From assembly GCA_947623455.1 (NCBI GenBank), contig OX392538.1, forward strand, positions 33,355,001 to 33,419,000: a DNA stretch of 64,000 nucleotides. The letters run 5' to 3'. This document shows, piece after piece, positions 52,980 through 64,000 of the stretch (positions are counted from its first letter, which is position 1; every line of letters starts with the position of its first letter). Source of the DNA: Mimachlamys varia. Lineage: Eukaryota; Mollusca; Bivalvia; Pectinida; Pectinidae. A program made the position numbers and the translations under genes. Under the pieces are notes generated by a model. It was not told where the DNA came from. It was given only the letters and a program-made list of their open reading frames with translations, and did not search any database.

Positions 52980-55900
52980 TATAACTCTATTTATATAGTC
53001 GTCCACCTTTCATGAGAAAATCCACTCTCATAATTAGAGATCGAAGATGTTGTACTTTAGTTTGAGGTAGAGTAGTGCGCATGACTTGAAAATAAAATGA
53101 ATTGATAGATGAAACATATTTGAGGAGGGGATGTCCGATATTGATAAAAAAAGATCGTTCGAGGTTTTTCAAAATCCGCATCCTGGTAACTCCACTAAGG
53201 TTCATCATTGTAGTCAGAAAGAACGAATTTTCTTCAGAGATTGTAATAGATAATGTTACAATTATATTCTTATATACGTATTTGTTATACTTAACTGTTA
53301 ATTGTTCCAAGGACGAAACAATTTCGAGTCAATCCTTAAAACAAACTGATAAAGACACATAACGTGTTTACCGATGTAGCGATAATTTATGTCTATCAGT
53401 TACGTATATCTATTACGTACATTGTATATACAGAAAAAAATGATGCAATGAGAAAACGTATGTTGTAAACTATTATCAGAGCGTTGCTAGGAGATATAGG
53501 GTTTTCAGCATATGTTTTTCACAACATCATCAAGGTTATATAGTTGACGTCCATATAGCCTAGTTTAACTTAAAATGTTCTGACCTCAATTGTTCCAAGA
53601 TGCGTCAGCTTCGTAAAGCTGTTAATTGAAATTTAAAAAGCGGTGTAGCAATACTGAAGCACATTGGACTAAAAATGATGAAATTAGCTAATATATAAAA
53701 ATGTGTTTTGATTCAAATTTCTAAACGTGAATTTTATTAACTTTAAGGTTATAAAGCTAACAGAGACTCACATTTCGAACCCATGAAATGCATTTATATC
53801 TTTGCTGCAATGTAAGATAACGGTAGATAACTTTGCTATGTTTATTGTACATATGTAAATTGTACAAAATCCCTTACCACATATTTCTTTTTTAGATTAC
53901 AATCTATCAACAAATAACAGATATTTGATAAACTCCTTCGGTCGTTCACTCGTCATTTATTTGTTTGTGATTATATATAAAATAAAGAGTAATTCCTGAA
54001 TCCTCCAATACATGATAATATCACTTCCCAATTCTTCATAATATCATCCCTGAAATCCTGATAATATTATCCCTCGATTCCTGATAATATCATTCCCCAA
54101 TTCCTGGTAATATCATCACTCAATTCCTGATAATATCATCCCTCAATTCCTGATGATATCATTCCTCAATTCCTGATAATATCATTTCCTGATCGGACAT
54201 TGCACCCTGAGATGTGGGTTAAAAATGTCACGTTTTTTTAATGCATTGATTTAAATTCAGTATGAATGCAAGTTGGACAAAGGAAAATTCAATAAAGCGC
54301 TTATCGCTTCATATTTGATTTGCCTTTGTCCAGTTGAAATTCATATTGCCTATAAATGCCAACTAAAACAGTTTTTCATATTACATTGACACGAGTGTAA
54401 GATTCTATTTATCATATAACTTATATTTATTGGCCAAAACTCTCAAATTCATTCTCTATTTATATAAGGAAGGCAAATTTTTACTTTGATGGTAAGATTT
54501 TCACTACCGAGACAATTATATGTTATTACACGTGTGTAATACCATATTTATGACATGGCCATATGACATAACTGAACGGGTCAGTTATGTGATAAATACG
54601 GTTTATTATACAACCAAGGTTTGTCGGAAGGTTTTTACCAGACACAGATATACTTGTTGTACATGCAGATCTCTATTATACCAAACATGTTTTCATTACT
54701 AGTTTATCTTCTTTATAATATACATTATTGTATATTTCAATGGTCAAGATCACCGTAAGTCTCATATAATTCTATTAGTGGCCTCCTTTATACAAATATA
54801 AATATTTGATATGCTGTACTGAATGTTTGTTGTATGGCGAGCGAGACTAAATAATGTTTATTACGCAAGGGACATAACTCTATTATCCTTGTAGCCAAGA
54901 GCCTGTTTGAGACTCAAAATATTTAGGATAGCGATAGAAACATAAAATAAAATTTGAAAGCGATGACATTTTTCAACTCGTCCTATTGCTGTACTACACA
55001 TTTTCCGAAAGTGATCATGAAGACAAGGGCTTATTTAAAACTGACCTTTCATGGTAGCTGTCGTCAGCAGAAAATGAGCCGGGGATATTTCTTCGTATTC
55101 TCCAAGCACTTAAAATGTTGGCAAGGATGGTTTTGGTGTTTTTGTAGGTGGATCCATAAAAGTCATATTCACGATCGAGCGATATATATATTTTTTTTAT
55201 CTCACGCCTTATGTACAGTTGTTTTATGACAGCTGTATGTCTCACTATTCACAGTATAAAACCTACGTGCGCATCCCCAGTCCTGTACCCATATAATTTT
55301 AATGGACCCATTGAATTTCTGGAAATGGTTAAATTTAGGATTGTGGGACCCATTGTTTTTGGCTATACGAATGAAAAGGACACATGAAAAAAAAATAAAA
55401 AAGTGCGATTGAGACTGATATTTAGAATTAGCTAACCCCCACTCCAGGTATATGTCTCTAATGAAACTGGGCACTACGTAGTATTCTAAATGAAACCAGT
55501 TCCTGATCGGGATCTTTGCAGGTGCATAATTATGATATTGCAGAATATCATTTTATAGTTGAAAATGAGTCGGTGTTGTCTTTTTTCGTGTGTAAATATT
55601 TTATTGTCCGTTTGCCGCTTTAAATTTGCACCAAAAAGCAAAAATGATAAATTGTTAAACGTTAGATACACTCTGTACGAACGTATTTTTTCGATAAATC
55701 TCACTTTAATTGGCATTATGTATTTTGAACTCATTAAGTACGGTTATAATCATCGAAAATGATATTCCTTGAATCTTGTTATGTCATGCTCACGTGAATG
55801 TTTTTTTTAATTACGATGGTTCAAGTCATTCGAGGCGTGAACAGAAGCGTCAAAATGAGATTGACTAATTGCGGTCGTAGTCCTATAAAATGGATAATTT

Positions 55901-58900
55901 CTTCTACTAGAGGTTTCTTGGAAGGATCCTGTAGATATTTTACTTAATTATACGAAAGAAAGAAAACCAAATACCACAAAGACAGAAACCAATCTTTTAT
56001 TCATAAACGATTAACTGAAAAAAAAGATTGATGAATGTTCACGAGTCTACTTGCATCACATACATGTATATATTATAACGTACCATGCACGACGATGGAA
56101 CAACATAGGTTAAAGGTGAAATACACTGTACCAGGATCTGACGTTTTTACAATATCGCTTCTAATAACAACTGTAAACATATATATAACATTATACACAT
56201 TAATTTCAATTCTAACAGGGTAAGTTTTAAAAAATCTGATCAATGGATTTGATTTTGGAAATCACTGGAATAGGAATTATACGCTAATAAATACATAATT
56301 ACATATGTTCTATTATTATATGTAATTATATATGCATTTACCTAACAGCAGACATTTTGAGAAGTTTGATTTGCTAGTTACCTCCCTTTGCATACACTGA
56401 CCTAAAATAATTCTGTATTCAGACGAATTATTTTCCAATTCTCCACAAGACTCGCAACGTCATCGTCATATCTGACACATAATGACGTCACAATATAACC
56501 CACAAACCGAAATAAGACCAAAACAAAAGTTGCACTTAACGAACACAATTAAAACACCAACAAACGTGAAATAAAATAATAAAGGACGAATCCCAATGAA
56601 ACATGATTAATCGAAGAGAAGCCAATTGTTGTAATAAGTACAACTGTAACAAATGCATTCATCATTGTATTATCGCATGTTTACATAGCGTAATAGGACT
56701 TAATATATTGATCTTCTTTAGGATGTTCCTATCACTGTACTTCTCACACACAGCATGACATTTACAGCTACGTGGGCTTCTGACGTAGACACAAACATAC
56801 ACGGTCTACAGTAAAATTGAAGCAAGTAAATCCTTTCGGACTCACACAACTAAATCAGCCTATCACGAAGTGTTTCATACGTTTGTAGTCCCTACCCCGA
56901 AAAGATGTTTTGGCTAAGTACAGTGATTCTGAAAATCTGAATAGGTAGTTGTTGACATATTCTGCATTGAATGAAATCTATAGACACTTAACTTTACAAA
57001 AGTGTATACTTTTGGTAGATTTTGATATGTGATGGCGGATTGATATGGGGGTCAAAAGTCAGACGGTGTTCCCGTCCCATTTTACTGGTTTGACATGTAA
57101 ATTTCCAGTTGTCCGAAGCAGACGCCCGTAGCGAGCTAAAATGCCACGAAACTCCTGATAAAATGTCTTTTTAAGTCTTTGCCATGTATGTATCTGTGAA
57201 TCCATGCAGTTGTCACTAGTGTTGAACTTCAAATATTAAAGTTATTAGCTCTAAAGCTTAGTAATAACATTTATGTATACTCCACGTACAGACAACAAAA
57301 AAAAATCATTATGAATTGAAAATGGCCACCATAAGGTGACAAGTTTATTACAACATATAGATAAATATATAAGTATTATCAATACATATATAAGTATGAT
57401 AAGAAGTATACTATTTATACCATCTCATACTTAATATAAAGGTGGGGGTTCGGTAGAACAACGCCGTTCATAGAACAATGCAAAACAACGTATAGACATA
57501 TAAATATCTTTCAATGACTACTGTATATAAAAATTGGGTGGGCAGAAAAGGGTGGGTTTTGATTTCTTGAAGTTTTAAAACTTGACAATAATTCTGTTTT
57601 CTTTGTATACAATATGGCGCCAGTGAGAAGTTTTTCTCTGAAGTAGGGTCTCCTGTTTAAGCCAATCAGAAGCCTTTATTTAAGGAGCCCAAAATAGATC
57701 ATGCCATAGCCAATCAAATTCAAGATTTAGTGGGGCGCTTAAGGGGTATGTCCAAAATAAATGGGAGGCTACATAAAGGGAAATCGCAACTTAGTTATTA
57801 AAAAAATAACAAAATATTACTGATAGTAAAACCAATTCTGTAGTGTCGTCACATAAAATTAGCTATACATATAGCTTGCATTTATGTATACTCCACGTAC
57901 AGACAACAAAAAAAAATCATTATGAATTGAAAATGGCCACCATAAGGTGACAAGTTTATTACAACATATAGATAAATATATAAGTATTATCAATACATAT
58001 ATAAGTATGATAAGAAGTATACTATTTATACCATCTCATACTTAATATAAAGGTGGGGGTTCGGTAGAACAACGCCACAAAGTTAAAAAATATCCGCAGG
58101 TGATTTTTTTAACTTCCCCACCAAATCCATGCAGTTGTCACTAGTGTTGAACTTCAAATATTAAAGTTATTAGCTCTAAAGCTTAGTAATAACATATACA
58201 TCTAGTAAATTATTTAGTTATTGCTCTGGCCACAAGTGCCTGTGACATGACCCTCCGGACTTTTGATTGGTTGAGAAGTTGAACTTTGACCGGAAAGCAC
58301 GTTGTTCAATGCCAAGACGTCGAAATTTGGCGGGAATGTATTATACAATTATGAACTTTTTTCATGATATATATGTAACAAGTAAAGATGAAAGATAACA
58401 AACGCGAATTGCAAGCTCTTGAAGGCCCAATATACGTAACTTTCGGCAAAACTTGAAACGAAAATCAAGCCTAATAACATTTTTTGTATTGATTTATTTA
58501 AGATTAAGTGATATCAACAATATTCAAGATTAATTCTTACGTGGTTACCGGCACAGCAGCAGTTGAAACTCGGTATTTGTAAACACGCGTCCATTGTGAA
58601 CAGTCTTCTAACTTCTAACTAAGTGGGCCCCAACTGAATTATTTTCAATTCTTTGGAGTTTTTGTCAAGCGTTTCTTGTCAGTTACCGCTCAGGTTTACT
58701 TCGTTTTAGGCTTAATTTTGCATGGTGATCAACTAGATTTTTCATAATTTTTCAGACTTTGTACTCTAATACTACAGGTAGACAGAGGGACGGGTAAGTT
58801 GTTGATCCATTTTAACATTCAATAAGGGGCGGAATGGGTAAACATCTTACCCGTCCCTCTGTCTACCTGTGATATTAGAGTACATTTGGACGAAATGTCG

Positions 58901-59080
58901 CGCTACGTTTTTGACAGCTGACTTCTCTAACTCGCCCTATTTTGGGTAGTGAGCTGATTTTAGCGGTCAGAACACCGACACTCGGCTATTGTACTCTTTG
59001 CTTGGCAAAGGAAACGGGCGTTTTCGAAAGCTCGTAAATTAAGTTTTCAATCCCTGTTTGTGTACAAAACAAACTCAGTA
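52980..59080 (+). repeat. 6101-bp tandem unit, copy 2
   Basis: It is almost identical to copy 3 along the whole overlap; the one difference I noticed is ATATGGCGCC at about 57613 versus ATATGACGCC in copy 3. Its internal features repeat those of copy 1 at +6101. Confidence 0.97.
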
Positions 59081-62000
59081 TATAACTCTATTTATATAGT
59101 CGTCCACCTTTCATGAGAAAATCCACTCTCATAATTAGAGATCGAAGATGTTGTACTTTAGTTTGAGGTAGAGTAGTGCGCATGACTTGAAAATAAAATG
59201 AATTGATAGATGAAACATATTTGAGGAGGGGATGTCCGATATTGATAAAAAAAGATCGTTCGAGGTTTTTCAAAATCCGCATCCTGGTAACTCCACTAAG
59301 GTTCATCATTGTAGTCAGAAAGAACGAATTTTCTTCAGAGATTGTAATAGATAATGTTACAATTATATTCTTATATACGTATTTGTTATACTTAACTGTT
59401 AATTGTTCCAAGGACGAAACAATTTCGAGTCAATCCTTAAAACAAACTGATAAAGACACATAACGTGTTTACCGATGTAGCGATAATTTATGTCTATCAG
59501 TTACGTATATCTATTACGTACATTGTATATACAGAAAAAAATGATGCAATGAGAAAACGTATGTTGTAAACTATTATCAGAGCGTTGCTAGGAGATATAG
59601 GGTTTTCAGCATATGTTTTTCACAACATCATCAAGGTTATATAGTTGACGTCCATATAGCCTAGTTTAACTTAAAATGTTCTGACCTCAATTGTTCCAAG
59701 ATGCGTCAGCTTCGTAAAGCTGTTAATTGAAATTTAAAAAGCGGTGTAGCAATACTGAAGCACATTGGACTAAAAATGATGAAATTAGCTAATATATAAA
59801 AATGTGTTTTGATTCAAATTTCTAAACGTGAATTTTATTAACTTTAAGGTTATAAAGCTAACAGAGACTCACATTTCGAACCCATGAAATGCATTTATAT
59901 CTTTGCTGCAATGTAAGATAACGGTAGATAACTTTGCTATGTTTATTGTACATATGTAAATTGTACAAAATCCCTTACCACATATTTCTTTTTTAGATTA
60001 CAATCTATCAACAAATAACAGATATTTGATAAACTCCTTCGGTCGTTCACTCGTCATTTATTTGTTTGTGATTATATATAAAATAAAGAGTAATTCCTGA
60101 ATCCTCCAATACATGATAATATCACTTCCCAATTCTTCATAATATCATCCCTGAAATCCTGATAATATTATCCCTCGATTCCTGATAATATCATTCCCCA
60201 ATTCCTGGTAATATCATCACTCAATTCCTGATAATATCATCCCTCAATTCCTGATGATATCATTCCTCAATTCCTGATAATATCATTTCCTGATCGGACA
60301 TTGCACCCTGAGATGTGGGTTAAAAATGTCACGTTTTTTTAATGCATTGATTTAAATTCAGTATGAATGCAAGTTGGACAAAGGAAAATTCAATAAAGCG
60401 CTTATCGCTTCATATTTGATTTGCCTTTGTCCAGTTGAAATTCATATTGCCTATAAATGCCAACTAAAACAGTTTTTCATATTACATTGACACGAGTGTA
60501 AGATTCTATTTATCATATAACTTATATTTATTGGCCAAAACTCTCAAATTCATTCTCTATTTATATAAGGAAGGCAAATTTTTACTTTGATGGTAAGATT
60601 TTCACTACCGAGACAATTATATGTTATTACACGTGTGTAATACCATATTTATGACATGGCCATATGACATAACTGAACGGGTCAGTTATGTGATAAATAC
60701 GGTTTATTATACAACCAAGGTTTGTCGGAAGGTTTTTACCAGACACAGATATACTTGTTGTACATGCAGATCTCTATTATACCAAACATGTTTTCATTAC
60801 TAGTTTATCTTCTTTATAATATACATTATTGTATATTTCAATGGTCAAGATCACCGTAAGTCTCATATAATTCTATTAGTGGCCTCCTTTATACAAATAT
60901 AAATATTTGATATGCTGTACTGAATGTTTGTTGTATGGCGAGCGAGACTAAATAATGTTTATTACGCAAGGGACATAACTCTATTATCCTTGTAGCCAAG
61001 AGCCTGTTTGAGACTCAAAATATTTAGGATAGCGATAGAAACATAAAATAAAATTTGAAAGCGATGACATTTTTCAACTCGTCCTATTGCTGTACTACAC
61101 ATTTTCCGAAAGTGATCATGAAGACAAGGGCTTATTTAAAACTGACCTTTCATGGTAGCTGTCGTCAGCAGAAAATGAGCCGGGGATATTTCTTCGTATT
61201 CTCCAAGCACTTAAAATGTTGGCAAGGATGGTTTTGGTGTTTTTGTAGGTGGATCCATAAAAGTCATATTCACGATCGAGCGATATATATATTTTTTTTA
61301 TCTCACGCCTTATGTACAGTTGTTTTATGACAGCTGTATGTCTCACTATTCACAGTATAAAACCTACGTGCGCATCCCCAGTCCTGTACCCATATAATTT
61401 TAATGGACCCATTGAATTTCTGGAAATGGTTAAATTTAGGATTGTGGGACCCATTGTTTTTGGCTATACGAATGAAAAGGACACATGAAAAAAAAATAAA
61501 AAAGTGCGATTGAGACTGATATTTAGAATTAGCTAACCCCCACTCCAGGTATATGTCTCTAATGAAACTGGGCACTACGTAGTATTCTAAATGAAACCAG
61601 TTCCTGATCGGGATCTTTGCAGGTGCATAATTATGATATTGCAGAATATCATTTTATAGTTGAAAATGAGTCGGTGTTGTCTTTTTTCGTGTGTAAATAT
61701 TTTATTGTCCGTTTGCCGCTTTAAATTTGCACCAAAAAGCAAAAATGATAAATTGTTAAACGTTAGATACACTCTGTACGAACGTATTTTTTCGATAAAT
61801 CTCACTTTAATTGGCATTATGTATTTTGAACTCATTAAGTACGGTTATAATCATCGAAAATGATATTCCTTGAATCTTGTTATGTCATGCTCACGTGAAT
61901 GTTTTTTTTAATTACGATGGTTCAAGTCATTCGAGGCGTGAACAGAAGCGTCAAAATGAGATTGACTAATTGCGGTCGTAGTCCTATAAAATGGATAATT

Positions 62001-64000
62001 TCTTCTACTAGAGGTTTCTTGGAAGGATCCTGTAGATATTTTACTTAATTATACGAAAGAAAGAAAACCAAATACCACAAAGACAGAAACCAATCTTTTA
62101 TTCATAAACGATTAACTGAAAAAAAAGATTGATGAATGTTCACGAGTCTACTTGCATCACATACATGTATATATTATAACGTACCATGCACGACGATGGA
62201 ACAACATAGGTTAAAGGTGAAATACACTGTACCAGGATCTGACGTTTTTACAATATCGCTTCTAATAACAACTGTAAACATATATATAACATTATACACA
62301 TTAATTTCAATTCTAACAGGGTAAGTTTTAAAAAATCTGATCAATGGATTTGATTTTGGAAATCACTGGAATAGGAATTATACGCTAATAAATACATAAT
62401 TACATATGTTCTATTATTATATGTAATTATATATGCATTTACCTAACAGCAGACATTTTGAGAAGTTTGATTTGCTAGTTACCTCCCTTTGCATACACTG
62501 ACCTAAAATAATTCTGTATTCAGACGAATTATTTTCCAATTCTCCACAAGACTCGCAACGTCATCGTCATATCTGACACATAATGACGTCACAATATAAC
62601 CCACAAACCGAAATAAGACCAAAACAAAAGTTGCACTTAACGAACACAATTAAAACACCAACAAACGTGAAATAAAATAATAAAGGACGAATCCCAATGA
62701 AACATGATTAATCGAAGAGAAGCCAATTGTTGTAATAAGTACAACTGTAACAAATGCATTCATCATTGTATTATCGCATGTTTACATAGCGTAATAGGAC
62801 TTAATATATTGATCTTCTTTAGGATGTTCCTATCACTGTACTTCTCACACACAGCATGACATTTACAGCTACGTGGGCTTCTGACGTAGACACAAACATA
62901 CACGGTCTACAGTAAAATTGAAGCAAGTAAATCCTTTCGGACTCACACAACTAAATCAGCCTATCACGAAGTGTTTCATACGTTTGTAGTCCCTACCCCG
63001 AAAAGATGTTTTGGCTAAGTACAGTGATTCTGAAAATCTGAATAGGTAGTTGTTGACATATTCTGCATTGAATGAAATCTATAGACACTTAACTTTACAA
63101 AAGTGTATACTTTTGGTAGATTTTGATATGTGATGGCGGATTGATATGGGGGTCAAAAGTCAGACGGTGTTCCCGTCCCATTTTACTGGTTTGACATGTA
63201 AATTTCCAGTTGTCCGAAGCAGACGCCCGTAGCGAGCTAAAATGCCACGAAACTCCTGATAAAATGTCTTTTTAAGTCTTTGCCATGTATGTATCTGTGA
63301 ATCCATGCAGTTGTCACTAGTGTTGAACTTCAAATATTAAAGTTATTAGCTCTAAAGCTTAGTAATAACATTTATGTATACTCCACGTACAGACAACAAA
63401 AAAAAATCATTATGAATTGAAAATGGCCACCATAAGGTGACAAGTTTATTACAACATATAGATAAATATATAAGTATTATCAATACATATATAAGTATGA
63501 TAAGAAGTATACTATTTATACCATCTCATACTTAATATAAAGGTGGGGGTTCGGTAGAACAACGCCGTTCATAGAACAATGCAAAACAACGTATAGACAT
63601 ATAAATATCTTTCAATGACTACTGTATATAAAAATTGGGTGGGCAGAAAAGGGTGGGTTTTGATTTCTTGAAGTTTTAAAACTTGACAATAATTCTGTTT
63701 TCTTTGTATACAATATGACGCCAGTGAGAAGTTTTTCTCTGAAGTAGGGTCTCCTGTTTAAGCCAATCAGAAGCCTTTATTTAAGGAGCCCAAAATAGAT
63801 CATGCCATAGCCAATCAAATTCAAGATTTAGTGGGGCGCTTAAGGGGTATGTCCAAAATAAATGGGAGGCTACATAAAGGGAAATCGCAACTTAGTTATT
63901 AAAAAAATAACAAAATATTACTGATAGTAAAACCAATTCTGTAGTGTCGTCACATAAAATTAGCTATACATATAGCTTGCATTTATGTATACTCCACGTA
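59081..64000 (+). repeat. 6101-bp tandem unit, copy 3, cut by the window end
   Basis: 4920 bp of the unit are present. The array may continue beyond the window. Confidence 0.97.

Overview
The window is animal nuclear DNA, most likely from a bivalve mollusc. That placement is inferred from its texture: AT-rich sequence, spliced genes with GT-AG introns, several tRNA-headed SINE copies, dispersed repeats of kinds I associate with bivalves, and many small inverted-repeat transposons. No species can be named from sequence alone.

Left third (1-17.9 kb). After a 41-bp minisatellite and a hAT-type MITE with a perfect 8-bp target duplication comes one well-supported gene, a ten-exon membrane dipeptidase (peptidase family M19) on the + strand at 3259-16566. 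Its exons join to 1332 nt (443 residues), every junction keeps frame, and the zinc ligands are all present. It has an N-terminal signal anchor and no GPI-type tail. Its introns are packed with repeats. Intron 1 holds a broken LINE inside a Harbinger-like inverted-repeat pair. Intron 4 holds a hammerhead-ribozyme repeat. Introns 7 and 8 hold sister foldback elements, and intron 8 also holds two tRNA-like SINEs.

Middle (17.9-43.5 kb). This is gene-poor. The best coding candidate is a minus-strand, heavily glycosylated single-pass membrane protein (29834-30415), probably a terminal exon. The rest is mobile and repeat DNA: SINEs, TTAA-flanked MITEs, large foldbacks, a 79-bp tandem repeat behind a TATA-like promoter, and more copies of families seen on the left.

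Right third (43.5-64 kb). A satellite of roughly 64-bp units (44.1-46.2 kb) shares a 21-bp block with a dispersed repeat present elsewhere in the window. It is followed by a 6101-bp unit in tandem: two full copies and a third cut by the window end. The unit has no recognisable gene. It contains a 23-bp minisatellite, an LTR-like pair of 198-bp direct repeats, a long foldback and MITE fragments.

The most notable system is a dispersed repeat family of about 230-300 bp, with five copies, each carrying a 44-nt type I hammerhead ribozyme or its decayed remnant. Three copies keep the catalytic core, and one of these lies in sense orientation in dipeptidase intron 4. Stem III is the palindrome ACAGCTGT, which suggests activity as dimers. 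This resembles the retrozymes and Penelope-like hammerheads known from animals.
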